Notes: generated by a model from the sequence alone, not told the origin. Numbered from the stretch's first letter, positions 1-11,384 are shown. The stretch is DNA of 64,000 nt from Nectonema munidae (GCA_030549495.1 JAUIRK010000731.1:1-64000), one strand, 5' to 3'. Numbers and translations: made by a program.

Positions 1-20
1 TAATAATAATAATAATAATA
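1..20. repeat. (TAA)n microsatellite
   Basis: The window opens inside a simple TAA repeat that degenerates into CTACTACC-type triplets. The array may continue to the left of the window. Confidence 0.9.
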
Positions 21-311
21 CTACTACCAATACTACTTTTTGAAAATTTTTACTTGTTTGATTTGAAGAAAGAATTAAACTGTTTTTCAATATTTCTTTT
101 TCATGATATATATATCATTAGAAAGCTTATCGTTTGCTACATACTCTAGAATAATTTATTTTTGCAAAAGTTTTAACAAATTTTAATAAATGGACTTTAC
201 TTCGAAAAATTTTGTCTAAATTTTTGAAAAAATTACGGACCACCTTTTTATTTAAGCATAATGTGAAGATTTTTAAAAAAAAATTGAATGAAAATGATAT
301 CATTGGAAAGG

Positions 312-1000
312 TATACTCTTTGTGGTTAACATAGGCTAGGTTATACAAATAAATATATTTTCATTTTTCCAAAATCTGCTTTTATGTGAGGTCAGACAAG
401 TTTTATCTAGTTTCAAAAAATACCAATAATAATTAACGTTCTTAATTTATATAATATTTTTTCAATATTTTATATTCACAAAGGTAAAATATGATTTTTT
501 ACATTTTAAAATTTCATAGTTGAAGAAAACTGTCGAAAATTAATATATATTTTTTACTTTTTATGGGTCAGTAGTACAGGTCAGTATAATGTTTTTCTAA
601 TAAATTTAAAATTATTTTTGAAGTGAAAAATGTTGATCGAATGTACAAGATTTGAAGCTATACTCTTTGTGGGTAAAATAGGCTAGGTTTTACAAATAAA
701 TATATTTTTATTTTTCCAAAATCCGCTTTTATGTGAGGTCAGTTAACTTTTATCTAGTTTCAAAAAATACCAATAATTAACGTGATGAGTTTATATATTA
801 TTTCTTCAAAATTTTATATTCACAAAGGTAAAATATGATTTTTTACATTTTAAAATTTCATAGTTAAATAAAACTGTCGAAAATTAATATATATTTTTTA
901 CTTTTTATGGGTCAGTAGTACAGGTCAGTATAATGTTTTTCTAATAAATTTTAAATTATTTTTCAAGTGAAAAATGTCGATTGAATGTACGAATTTTGTT
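312..1000. repeat. Two-copy tandem duplication, 347-bp period
   Basis: A block beginning TATACTCTTTGTGG at 312 recurs at 659. The following features repeat in the same order: TAGGCTAGGTT, the CCAAAATC(T/C)GCTTTTATGTG segment, TTCACAAAGGTAAAATATG, and GGGTCAGTAGTACAGGTCAG. The copies differ by scattered substitutions and short indels, so the duplication is not very recent. No long frame runs through it. The upstream flank (20-311) is AT-rich with no recognisable feature. Confidence 0.85.
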
Positions 1001-1458
1001 GGATAATCGTAGTCTACTTTTATTTAGTTTAGATACAACCTTTCTAATTTTTAACGAAGAGCATTCGTTATATTTATACCGACAGTGTGCGAATAATAAA
1101 TCACATTATTGATTGATTTTAGAGCATAGATGAACACATGTTGCATTACGCGTTTGTGAGCGCAGTGAATTCTTATCTCGCATACGCTTCACCGCGTCTT
1201 TAGCACGCGTGTGTGGTTTATTTTATCGGGCTAGTGTACGCTTAGTTCATTTGTAGTTTATTGGAGAATTTAGTCACTATCAAGATATTTTTAATTTAAA
1301 TTGAATTTGTCCATCTTTTTCCTTTTGTGTCAAAGAGATAATTTTTTAGATGAAGAACGTTGACAACTTTTTGTAATTGAACAATCAACATCACGAATGA
1401 TTCATCAGAAAAAATCCTTTGAAATAAGATTGGTTGACAAATATTCAGGCTTGATAAT
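1001..1458. other. Unannotated AT-rich stretch with a small GC-richer patch
   Basis: I see no gene here. A patch at about 1,130-1,250 is richer in GC and CpG (several GCG and CGC triplets) than its surroundings, resembling other small islands in this window, but nothing identifies its role. Confidence 0.5.
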
Positions 1459-2010
1459 AAAATACACGATACTGATAAAAAAAAGTCTAAGATCACCAAG
1501 AAGATTCTTTAATCAGAATGCTTTGAGAGAGGAAAAAAGTAATTTTATCCTTATAAAAAAATTTTCGAACACACATTGAAGAATATAAATTTCTAATGAA
1601 AAAAAAGCTACCAAGAAAGGATCATCATGGAATGAATAGCAAAATTACATACTGTAAATTATAATATGACCTAGAGACTACAAGCCGATAACGAATTTGT
1701 AGCCAAAAAATGGAAGTCCTATCGAGTTACATAAGTTAGTGTAGAATGAAATATTTTGAGTGAATTAAACACCTAAAGTTGGTTTATTAAATAAATTAAG
1801 AAAATAATTACCAGATAAATACTGCAAGTTGAAGTTATTTTTATGTTTATATATTTGACATTGATTTACAGGTTTAATCGATTTTTTGACAGGTTTTATT
1901 GATTTCATAAAAAAATGACATCACCATTAAATTCTACATATTTGAAATGTATAAAAAAAATTTATAAGAATAAAAATTTTAATTTTGACATGGGCTGTCA
2001 TATTTAATTG
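1459..2010. repeat. Composite repeat family B, copy 1, left part
   Basis: This segment matches 5,763-6,320 nearly end to end. Both begin around AAATACNCGATACTGAT, share AGATTCT(T/C)TAATCAGAATGC, GCTACCAAGAAAGGAT and GATAACGAATTTGTAGCC, and both run into the TTTGACAGGTTT...GGGCTGTCATATTT unit. The copies are diverged by eye by some 10-15 percent. No coding potential is visible. It is probably a non-autonomous mobile element or a dispersed satellite; the family is unknown to me. Confidence 0.7.
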
Positions 2011-2039
2011 ACTAATTGTTGCATAAATTGTTTCTGCAT

Positions 2040-2640
2040 CAACCTAGGGGGCAAGGTCAATTCACACGACTCCCAATGGGAGCTTGTTTTAGCCCAGCTA
2101 TCCTACAAGGAGTCATGGCCAGAATCCTGGGGACTTTCAAGGCACGCCTCCTGCTAGATTGGATAAAATGAATGAGATTCGTTCTATACCTGGATGGATC
2201 TCCGATCTGGAGCTTCTCGCAATCACCCTCGCGCACTTCCTTTGGCCAAGGCTCAAGATCTTCTCAGACTCAATGATGGCGATTGGAGCAATCAAGAATA
2301 TGGGCAGCAGCTCAGTAAGACAAGCTATCCTACTGCTCTGATTGGAGGCTTCCAGCAAATGGACCAACGACCTCCGCTCATCAATCAACCATATCAGGTC
2401 TGAGGACAACCCGGCAGACGGTCCGTCTCGCCGATGGACAACGGCAAACACCCACAAAGTCAAAATCTGGGAAGCCACCCTCCTAGTGGATTACAGAATC
2501 TGGAAAGATTTCCTCCAAAGCATTTGGAGGCTTTTCGAAGATACCACCAAAAGGAGACTGACCAGATTCCGACACGCAGGTCTTGCGCAAAGTTACGTCA
2601 ATGCCATGTAGATAGGCCCTATCGAATGTCCAGAAGGCGC
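2040..2640 (+). mobile_element. LTR-type retroelement fossil (RT tail plus RNase H)
   Basis: A decayed stretch carries a reverse-transcriptase signature (FTRLPMGACFSPAILQ at about 2,055-2,102). It is followed by an RNase H-like segment with IFSDSMMAIGAI (about 2,255-2,290) and HIRSEDNPADGPSR (about 2,390-2,430). Order and motifs fit the pol region of an LTR retrotransposon or its kin (Ty3-like or DIRS-like; I cannot decide). Only a small part of pol remains and it is clearly broken in several places. It sits inside composite repeat B, so it inserted after that repeat arose. It is old. Confidence 0.65.
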
Positions 2641-2689
2641 CAACGAGTCATCCTTGGGGCTCGCTCATTGGCTAAAGCAACTGGATGGC

Positions 2690-2800
2690 AAAGGGGGGCT
2701 ACGCCCCCCTTGTTCGCAACAAATGTGCTAACTGCCCGTCCAATGGGATCCTTGAAGCAACCGGATGGCTTTTTTTTAGCCCTATAAGCAGGCCCGTAGC
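2690..2800 (+). mobile_element. LTR-like terminal fragment, plus orientation
   Basis: The stretch CCCGTCCAATGGGATCCTTG lies just downstream of the retroelement fossil and recurs in inverted orientation at about 3,280-3,300. This suggests a piece of long terminal repeat. It is a fragment only. Confidence 0.4.
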
Positions 2801-2835
2801 TAGGACTTTTCAAATGGGAGGGCTGGAAAAAAATT

Positions 2836-2855
2836 GGGGGGGGGGGGGGGGGGGG
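2836..2855. repeat. Poly-G run (20 G)
   Basis: A homopolymer of 20 G lies in AT-rich DNA. It follows the phrase CCCGTAGCTAGGACTTTTCAAATGG, which looks like the edge of another dispersed repeat. Run length in assemblies is unreliable here. Confidence 0.9.
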
Positions 2856-2999
2856 CTAAATATTTTCACAAAAATTTTTTAGGTACTTATGGGTTATCTC
2901 TCCCCCATTCAAAAAAATTTTTTTAGTAAATTACTGAAAAAAATTTTTAAGTGGGAGGGAGATAGCACAGAATATATAGGCACAAAAGTGAAGAAATGC

Positions 3000-3345
3000 A
3001 ACAAATATTATATTTGCAATCGTGCATTGCACGTATAGGCAGCTTTTTATCATGTGTCCATGCGAGAGTTCCTCTCTTCTGGGGGTGCTATTCGTGTCTT
3101 GAGGAATCCTCGATTGCTTTTGCATCTGGGCCTTTGACTGAAAAAAATCATAGATTGCGTTCTTCGATGCATCTTCGGGTTGAGTGGGTGGGAGTGAGAG
3201 CGAAGCAAGCAAGAAAAGAAAGTGATCAGTCCTGTGCGTGGCTGTCCTTTTATACCCGATGAACCATCGGAAGCTCCTCCAAGGATCCCATTGGACGGGC
3301 CGTTAGCTCCCTTTTGCAACGATAAACATCATCATCTCCCTATAC
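3000..3345 (-). mobile_element. LTR-like fossil fragment, minus orientation
   Basis: Read on the minus strand, this contains the same CCCGTCCAATGGGATCCTTG block as 2,730-2,750, then TATAAAAGG at about 3,246-3,254, then a pyrimidine-rich stretch. That order resembles an LTR promoter region. With the inverted fragment upstream it suggests two LTR pieces of one family in opposite orientation. Old and incomplete. Confidence 0.4.
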
Positions 3346-3399
3346 TTTCTATTAAACGTAATTCTCTAATTCAAAAAACCATGCCTGATCTTTCTTTTT

Positions 3400-4358
3400 G
3401 GGATAAATCAATTTTTTGACAGTTTTGATTGATTTTCATAAAAAAATGAATATCACCACTAAATTACGCATGTTTAAAAATGGGTATATATGTGTAAAAA
3501 ATTTTATATTATTACTTAGATAAAAAGTTTCTTTTTAAGGTGAGCTGTCATATATAAATCAATGCTTTGATAACTTTAATTGCTTTTTATAAAAAAAATG
3601 AATATCACCGCTGAATTCAGCATGCTTGAAAATGCGTGTATATGTGTAAAAAACATTATATAATTATTTGGATAAAAAGTTTCATTTTTAAGATGAGCTG
3701 TCATATGTAAATCATTTTTTTACAGGTTTGAATGATTTTCATAAAAAATGAATATCACCACTGAATTCAGCATGCTTGAAAATGGGTATATATGTGTAAA
3801 AAACATTATATAATTATTTAGATAAAAAGCTTCTTTTTGAGATGAGCTGTCACATTTAGATCAATTTTTTGACAGGTTTGATTGATTTTCATAAAAAATG
3901 AATATCACCACTGAATTCAACATATTTGAAAATGGGTATACATGTGTAAAAAACTTTATAAAATTATTTAGATAAAAAGTTACTTTTTGAGATGAGCTGT
4001 TACATTTAGATCAATTTTTTGATAGGTTTGATTGATTATCATAATAAATGAATATCACCACTGAATTCAGCATATTTGAAAATGGGTATACATATGTAAA
4101 AAACTTTATATAATTAATAAAAAGTTCCTTTTTGAGATGAGCTGTCAAATATAAATCAATTTTTTGACAGATTTGATTGATTTTGATAAAAAAAAAATGG
4201 ACATCACTACTGAATTCAGCATAGTTGAAATATATATGTAACATTAAAAATATTTATAAAAACTTATTAATATCTGAGAAAAATGGGGGGGGGGCACTTT
4301 ACGCCCCCTCCCCCAGCACTTGAGCGGACAAATTTTGCCCCGCAGTAATAGGGTTAAA
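3400..4358. repeat. Composite repeat family B, tandem ~150-bp units
   Basis: About six imperfect units are aligned by GATGAGCTGT at about 3,539, 3,692, 3,841, 3,991 and 4,136 (spacing 153, 149, 150 and 145). Each unit contains TTTGACAGGTTTGATTGATT, AATATCACCACTGAATTCA and AAATGGGTATA...GTGTAAAAAA. The array ends in a unique tail AGCACTTGAGCGGACAAATT...TAATAGGGTTAA that is shared with the second copy at 6,729-6,775, so the element has a defined right end. No ORF of interest. Confidence 0.85.
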
Positions 4359-4374
4359 GGAGGGTTCATCACGC

Positions 4375-5371
4375 TTGTCAAGAGTGAATGGCCCTACGTG
4401 AAGTCTTCTCACTGTTCACTACTCCGATATGCTTTTGAGTCAAAAACTCTACCACCGCGTTTGTTGGAAGTCATGAAGTTGCGGTCAAAGTGATCAAATT
4501 CATTCGTGAGAGGGCCAAAAATCATCAGTTCTTCCAACTTCTGGCCAATGAAATGGGAGCGCAACATGTGGGACTTCTGTTCTACACCAAAGTTCGTTGG
4601 TTATCCAGAGGGAATGCCTCTCTCGGCTGTATGAACTCCGGGTGGAGGCACAAATCTTCTTGCGAGAGAACGAAAACAACTTCCATGTCCACTTCGACAA
4701 TGAAGAGTTTGTTATGATGCTCGCCTACCTGGCTGATATATTCGGCCGACTCAACGAAATGAAGCAGTCTCTGCAAAGTCGTTATGTGACAATCAGTGAC
4801 GTTCAAGACAAGCTTGCAGGACTGACTGTTCGAATAAGAGTCTGGCAGGCACGAGTTGAGGCCGGGTCCACAGCCTCGTTTCCTTTCTTGGGCGAGCATC
4901 TTCAGACACAGAGGATTGAGCTTCCCATCGGCATCAAAAAGTGCATCACTGGACGTCTCGAGATTCTATCCACTGAGTTCAAATCTTATTTCGACGATGC
5001 ACCATTGGATGCTCCATGGCACAGAGACCCATTCAACACCGAAATTGAACCTATACTGAAGACGAAACTGAGGAGCTGGTAGAGTTAAAGGTTTCAAAAG
5101 CAATGAAACTGGACATCGGTAACAGAGAAGACCTCTCCACCTTCTGGGTGTCTGTTCAGGATGCGTATCCTCTACTCAGCAAAAGAGAATTCGTAATGCT
5201 CATCCAATTCGCCACAATATACCTTTGCGAATGTGGATTTTCTGACATAGCAACCAAAGGAAGTTCAGAAACCGTCTTGATTTTGGGAACGATATCCGTC
5301 TTGCTGTGTTCAAGACGGAGCCAAACATAAAAGGCCTCGTCACACGAGCCCAACAGCAAGTGTCTCATTGA
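4375..5371 (+). pseudogene. hAT transposase relic, ZBED5/FAM200-like
   Basis: Three frames in succession carry parts of a hAT-superfamily transposase of the ZBED5/SCAND3 type. First is a segment with RERAKNHQFFQLLANEMGA, TKVRWLSRGN and a Leu-Tyr-Glu-Leu-Arg motif (about 4,490-4,650). Next is a 161-codon open stretch (4,597-5,082) with FLGEHLQTQRIELP and STEFKSYFDDAP. Last is the C-terminal dimerisation part (5,103-5,370) with FWVSVQDAYPLLSKREF and the typical ECGFSDIATKG stretch. At least two frame changes separate them, so no full protein is made. The N-terminal BED finger and first half of the catalytic core are absent. GC content is higher than the flanks. It ends at the family's normal stop near 5,371. 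Plain DNA-transposon debris rather than a domesticated host gene is the likelier reading. Confidence 0.8.
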
Positions 5372-5389
5372 TTGTATTGTTCAGCAAAA

Positions 5390-5762
5390 TTTAAAGTGTT
5401 AATCATATTTGTGGTTTACTTCTAAAAATTGTCTCCAAAACATTTATTCAAATTTGACAATGAAATATATGTTTTCCTAGTTACATTTCTGGGCTCAGTT
5501 TTTGCTTTTTGAAAATTTCTACAAGCGTCAATCAAATTTGCGGTTTATGTCTGAAAATTATCTCCAAAAATATTCTCTCTAATTTTACATGAAATATATG
5601 TTTTTTATACGAAATCAACCATGAAAGTTTTATTTCTGAAATCAGTTTTTGCATTTAGAGATTTTAAATGTATGAAAGTGTCAATTAAATGTTCGATTTA
5701 CGTCTAATGTCTACAGAAATATTTTTGAAATTTAAATAAATATCTCTTTTTATGCCAAATAA
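5390..5762. repeat. Satellite family A, about two units
   Basis: About two tandem copies of a ~175-190-bp AT-rich unit are present. The unit contains GTCAAT(C/T)AAAT..GCGGTTTA(T/C)GTCTGAAAATT, (A/T)CTCCAAAAA(C/T)AT, AAATAAAATATAT-like and CAGTTTTTGCATTTAGAG segments. The same unit appears at 11,385-15,488 (interrupted), 51,640-52,060 and 55,540-55,880. Confidence 0.75.
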
Positions 5763-6775
5763 GAAATACGCGATACTGATTAAAAAAAGCGTAAGAATCA
5801 TCAAAAAGATTCTCTAATCAGAATGCCAGAATTGAGAGAGGAAAAAATCTGTTCAAAATAAATGCTTAAAAAAGTTTTTCAAACATACTTTGAAGAAAAT
5901 AAATTTCTAATGAAAAAAAAGCTACCAAGAAAGGATATCATCATAAAATGAATAGCAAAATTACATATTGTAAAGTATAGAAGATATGACATAGAGACTA
6001 CCAGCTGATAACGAATTTGTAGCCAAAAAGCGAGATACATAAGTTACTGAGAAATTGAATATTTTGAGTGAATTAAACACCTAAAGTTGGTTCATTAAAT
6101 GAATTAAGAAAATAATTACCAGAGAAATACTGCAAGAAGAATTTATTTTGAAGTTTATATATTTGACATTTATTTACAGGTTTAATGGATTTTTTTGACA
6201 GGTTTTATTGATTTCATAAAAAATGAAAATCACCATTAAATTCTACATACTTAAAATGTAAAAAAAACTTTTTATTAGAATAACAATTTTAATTTTGACA
6301 TGGGCTGTCATATTTAAATGATTTTTTGTCAGGTTTGAGTGATTTTTATAAAAAAAAAAGGAATCTCACCAGTAAACACATCGTACTTGAAAATGGGTAT
6401 ATGTGTTTAAAATACTTTATATAATTATTCGAATAAAATGCTTCTTTTTGAGATAAATCAATTTTTTGACAGGTTTTATTGATTTTCATAAAAATTAATT
6501 TCACCGATGAATACAGCATGCCTGAAAATGGGTATATATGTGTAAAAAACTTTTTTAATTATTTAGATAAAAGGAGAGCTGTCACATTATATAAATTTTT
6601 TTGACAGGTTTGATTGATTTTGATAAAAAAAATGGACATCACTACTGAATTCAGCATATTTGAAATATATAATATGTAACATTAAAAATAATTATAAAAA
6701 CTTATTAATATCTGAGAAAAAAAGGGGGGCAGCACTTGAGCGAACAAATTTAGCCCAAAACTAATAGGGTTAAGA
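5763..6775. repeat. Composite repeat family B, copy 2
   Basis: This copy is shorter than copy 1 and lacks the retroelement insertion. The left ~560 bp match 1,459-2,010. Then follow about three degenerate 150-bp units (TTTTTTGACAGGTTT at about 6,460 and 6,598) and the terminal AGCACTTGAGCGAACAAATT...CTAATAGGGTTAA tail. The two copies together fix the right boundary of the family. No coding frame. Confidence 0.8.
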
Positions 6776-6821
6776 ATGGCGATCTTAAGCTACATACATG
6801 TATTTTGTTCGTGAAAGTGTT

Positions 6822-9030
6822 TCCCCTCATTACCCCTTTGGGTCCATATGGACACATAAAGATATTAAACATGTGTAAAAATCACAATTCAATTCATAAA
6901 GCTTTGTGATGTTTCTTGAATTTGTTTTATCAGAATCAATTATCATATTTAAAAATTTTTTTTCTAAAAATCATTATCTATTAAGACAAAAATTAAAAAA
7001 TCACATATTACCTTTATCGGGGGTCCATTCGGACCAATATGATTTTATACATTTTAAAACTTCAATAAAAAACGAACTAAAGATTAAAATAATTTTTTAC
7101 AACTCTCATTTTTTTTCGAGCTCCCAAAACCCTCACAAAGAAAAAATATAAAATAAAATTCCTTTTTTTTTTTTTTTGTTTTTTTTTCTACATCATACAA
7201 AAAAAGTTTAAAATATAAAACAAAATATGTAGATAAAGTTAAAGTTTTGGGAAGATTTTTATAAGTTTATAAAACTAAAAGTAGCAAAATAAAATTAAAT
7301 TTTAAGTAACTTTATTGTGAAATTTGTTCTGTTACATTTTTTTTCAAAATTTTAGCACTTTTAGAAATCATGTCTACTAAAGTAGTTTGCGGATTCCAAA
7401 ATCAAAAATTATATATGCTGGTAATAACTCCGAAAGTTCTTTTTCCGATATTTCATCTGATAGCTATGATCAAATATCACATATTTCTTCTTCATCATCT
7501 TCAGGTGACAACGATACAGATTACTTGAATCAAAGCACTTCTTTATTTTGGAAAGACAAAAAATGGTGTGGAGTTGTGAACTCAGGCAAAAGAAAATCTT
7601 GCAATATAGTATCTTTCCACAGGGTACTCAATTTCACATATTGATGAAGAAGCTTCAGCATTTTCTTTGTTTTTTCCACCCAATATTTTGAACTTGATTC
7701 TTAAAATTACCAATCAAAGAGGAAATGAAAAATTGGAGACAACTGGAAAGCTTTGGATTTTGTGGAACTGAAGGCATTTTTTGGTGTTTTAATTTTGCTT
7801 GGAGTCTACAGGTAAAAAAATGAAGCAACAAAAAATTTATGGAGCCAAGAGAATGGACGCCCAATTTTTGCTGCAACTATGACACGTCATAGATTTGAAG
7901 AGCGGTGCTCAACTTTAAGTTTTGACAATAGTGCAACAAGCCCAAAGAAAGCAAAAAGATAAGTTTGCAGCCTTCCGAGACTTTTGGGAAATCTGGAGCC
8001 CTATTTCTCAAAATTTGTATAATTTAAATTTTTTCACTACTATCGATGAACTATCGTGGCAGAGTTCCGTTCAAACAATACATGCCTAAAAAACCAGCAA
8101 AACATGGCATAAAATTTTGGGCGTTATGCTAGCTGAGACACATTATGTCTGGAGAATCAAACCCTACTTGGGAAAAAATTTTGATTCCATAGAAAAAAAT
8201 TTAGCAGAAAATGTTGTTTTGGAGCTATGTGATGGTTTGAAAGGTCATAACATAACCTTTGATAATAATTTTTTACATCATATTCTTTGGCTGAAAAAGA
8301 ACATCACATGTTTGGATACATTGAAAAAAAACAAGACATCAATTCCTATATAAAACAGTGTTACTTCAAGCACCCACCACCACGAAATAAATTGTAATGA
8401 AACAAAGAAAAAAACTCCATTGATAATATCTGACTATAATAAAACAAAGGGTGGAATTGACAGCTTTGTTCAAAAGTTTTCTTATTACACTGTTTCTAGA
8501 AACACTAATAGATGGACAATGGCTGTCTTTTTTTAACATTTTAGACATTTCCGCTCTAAATTCTTTTAATCTTTATTCTGACATTACAAAAAAATATGAA
8601 AATTGCCCATATAAAAGAAGACTATTCTTGGATGCCTTAGAAAACAACTGGTTTCTGCGCAAATGGATAGAAGAAAAACTCTCCCTAGAAGCATTCCAGC
8701 AAAAGAAAAAATAGCTAGTAAAATTAATGGCATCCCAATGAAGAGAAAAAGAGGAAGGTGTCATCTTTGTAAAGGTTCAGACAATAAACATGATTCCAGT
8801 TGTATCAAGTGCGACAAATTTGTTTGTAGAGAACATCATAGCAGTGTTTGCAATAATTGCTTCAATTTTTTTTAAACTTTTATAATTCTATTATCTTCAA
8901 TAAATTTCTTTCAATTTTTAATTATAAACATTTAAAATTAAAATGGTTCCATATGGACCCGAAATTCTTAAAGAAAACCCCTTAAATATAAATTAAGGGC
9001 TAAGGGGTCTAACTAATAGGGGTAATGAAG
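6822..9030 (+). mobile_element. piggyBac-type DNA transposon relic
   Basis: The element is bounded by short inverted termini: CC(T/C)CATTACCCCT at about 6,825 and its complement AGGGGTAATGAAGG ending near 9,031. Inside the termini, a palindromic TCCATATGGA core occurs near both ends (about 6,843 and 8,949), giving larger imperfect subterminal inverted repeats. The interior codes for a decayed piggyBac transposase. I could not see the TTAA target duplication expected for piggyBac, so exact ends are uncertain. Confidence 0.75.
7370..8875 (+). pseudogene. piggyBac transposase pseudogene
   Basis: A cut-and-paste transposase of the piggyBac family, broken by several frame changes and stops. Visible in order: an acidic Ser/Asp-rich N-terminus (7,387-7,560); the ELKAFFGVLILLGVYR helix (about 7,765-7,815); MTRHRFEERCSTLSFDN (about 7,877-7,925); the first catalytic Asp in FTTIDE (about 8,034-8,050); KPAKHGIKFWALC-like and VVLELCDGLKGHNITFDNNF, which holds the second Asp (8,117-8,275); and KGGID with the third Asp followed by NRWTMAVFFNILDISALNSF (about 8,449-8,565). 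The C-terminal Cys/His zinc-binding tail is at about 8,755-8,872 (CHLCKGS...CIKCDKFVCREHHSSVCNNC). All three Asp codons and the zinc tail survive, so decay is moderate. The last 87- and 70-codon open pieces overlap in different frames. Confidence 0.85.
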
Positions 9031-11384
9031 GTCACACCACTTGGTCTGTTGGAAAGCACAACCAGAAAGTGGGTGAGAGGGGAATAGAGCAATACGTGAA
9101 GAAACACATGGTTTGAATATGTAAGAAGGTTGTTTTGCAAAGACGGACGGACGCATTCAAGATTAGCATGGCAAGCATGGGGCACATGTTAGACGCACCA
9201 ACTGGCAGGCACACACACTCCTTCCACTTTGCACTGTGGCGCGTGATGGGAAGCATACGCATTCCATCAACAGTGACGTTTTAGGCCTGTGAGGCGCGTG
9301 AAGACAAAGTAGGAGCGAGCGCGTTGCTGAAAATCAATAAGAATTAGGCAGCAGCGAGCATAAATAACATTACAATAATGAATAACATTAACATGATCAA
9401 GTACACACACACACACACACATAGAGCAGAGTAAGAATGTGAACACGCGCATGTTCTTAGACTTATTGTAAACGGTGTTCGTGTGATTAGATCTGAAGAA
9501 GATTCATACAACAATAATTGTTGTTATTGTCATTAATGCGATTTAACGTCGTGAAAAATGTGTGATAGGTGAAGAAAAGAATCTGCATTACTTTCTCTTC
9601 GCACACAACAAAGAGGAGACCTCATTGACTCGCTAGCTATTCCATTCAATCAATTTTGCCATGAATACGTCAGTAGGTAAGTTAATTACAACTTATCTTG
9701 TAAGCACTATCCCGACTCTCCATTCCATCCTTTATGCAAGTAAAACCTCTCTCCTTCTTTCCAATTCTTTTGACTGACCACTTTCATTTTGGAAATGCAA
9801 GTTCATACAAAATTACTATTACCTATCAAAAGTTTGTTTATACCAAGACAATGAGTTCGCAATAAACCAAAAACTCTTCTTTAATTCATAATTCTTCAAA
9901 AAAGGCATCATCAATTGCGTCATCAACTTGCAATGTTGTGTTTTTTCCATCTTTTGGGTACACCCCTTTTTTGCGTTCTTTATTTTTCACCACACGAACC
10001 TTTTAATCTCTCCATATTAAAATAATTTAATCGTGAGAGACAGAGAAAGTAGTCCTCAACTTTTTCTGAATTTTGAGGAGACTCGATCTTTAGTAGCATA
10101 CTCTTTAATCCCCGGACTTCCGAGCAGAGCTTTTAAGTTAAGATTTTTAACCAAAATCTTAATGACTTCAAATATTATTACTCCACACGATGTAAATAAA
10201 ACAAAAACTAAAAAAATGGAAAATTTATTATATTGTGACTAATAAGTTATAGTTAACAAAGATGTTATCTTACTATTTTTATGAAATTATTTAGTAATTG
10301 TTCTGTTGAGTCGTGAAGTGTCTTCTGGGCACAGTAAAGCATAACGGTCCCGTTACTCTTTTCATTTCAAACGAGACCGTTAAAAATTTTAAGCGCTAAA
10401 CAATACTAGTTTTGCCTCGAACCAATGCATAAATGTAATCATCCGAAATAACTTTTTATTGGTGTGCATTGGATGTATTATGAAGAAAAAGACAACTTCT
10501 ATATTTTGTTCCAATCATTCTGACGTATCAGAAAGATTGACACATTTATAATGAATGGCCGATTTTGACGCTCGCGAATAATAGTCCCCATATTCCTTCG
10601 TAGATTCTCGAGTAATGCTGCGCGACGCAGGCCACTTGCAAAAGTATGGGCAGTGCACAAGTATGCTGTTAACGGGAATGCAACAAGGGCTATATGTTTT
10701 TCAACGCTGCTGAGGGGGATGTTAATATTCTATATTTGCCAATAAATTCATGCACGTAGCATTGTTTCGCATTGATTGATCTGCCCTGCTATTGGTTAAC
10801 AAGGACAGTGCCAACACAAGCAGTTCAGAGTTAGACAGAAGTCTCTTTTTATTTCTTGCTCTTTGACGAGATCATCAATTAAATGAATGCATCTACTCAT
10901 GTGTCTGTGCGTGGCAATGAAGGAGTCTCTAAATTTCGACATTACTTAAATTTAATTCTGTGATCCATGTCTTTTGATGAGTAATTTAGTGAATCCAGAT
11001 GTGTCCGTTTCATCTAGCACCTTAAGTTATCTGGAACACTTTAAAAAGTTTCTATGCTTGTGTGACCTGGCTTCTAAACATTATTTGACCAGTTTTCGTC
11101 AAAACTTTTATCTCTTTTTGGAAATTAGTTGGTCATTTGAGCAGGCAGTAGGCAAACATATCTCTTATGTGTTTATGCACAAAAATATTTTTTATAGTTC
11201 ACATTCGTTAACTATGAGACAGAATAAATTCTTTTGCTAATTTGTTAATTATTTTGAAGAATTTCATGATGCTGTGTGACATGTTTTACACAGAACTCAA
11301 AAATGGAGCGATGTAAAATTGTCAGCTCATCTTTCAAAAAGAGTTAAAATAGAGAAACAAGATCAAAACTTGGATCAGATAGAA
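9031..11384. other. Region without recognisable genes; (CA)n tract and GC-richer 5' part
   Basis: 9,031-9,680 is GC-richer and includes a (CA)n run at about 9,403-9,421. The rest is AT-rich with scattered short frames showing no family resemblance. A possible short first exon ending in a good donor site is listed separately at 9,661. No repeat family that I can name. Confidence 0.5.
9661..9676 (+). CDS. Possible tiny 5' coding exon (MNTSV + 1 nt)
   Basis: ATG in a fair context (TTTTGCC before it) opens a 16-nt frame that ends in G followed by GTAAGT, a strong splice donor. It sits at the end of a GC-richer stretch resembling a 5' UTR. Phase at the donor is 1. It could be the first exon of a gene reading rightwards, possibly an upstream exon of the TEAD gene, but no acceptor in the window can be assigned to it with confidence. 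It may equally be chance. Confidence 0.15.

Noticed and set aside
3400-4260. A CRISPR-like array
   Set aside because: The units are ~150 bp, contiguous and degenerate with no spacer structure, in a eukaryotic genome.
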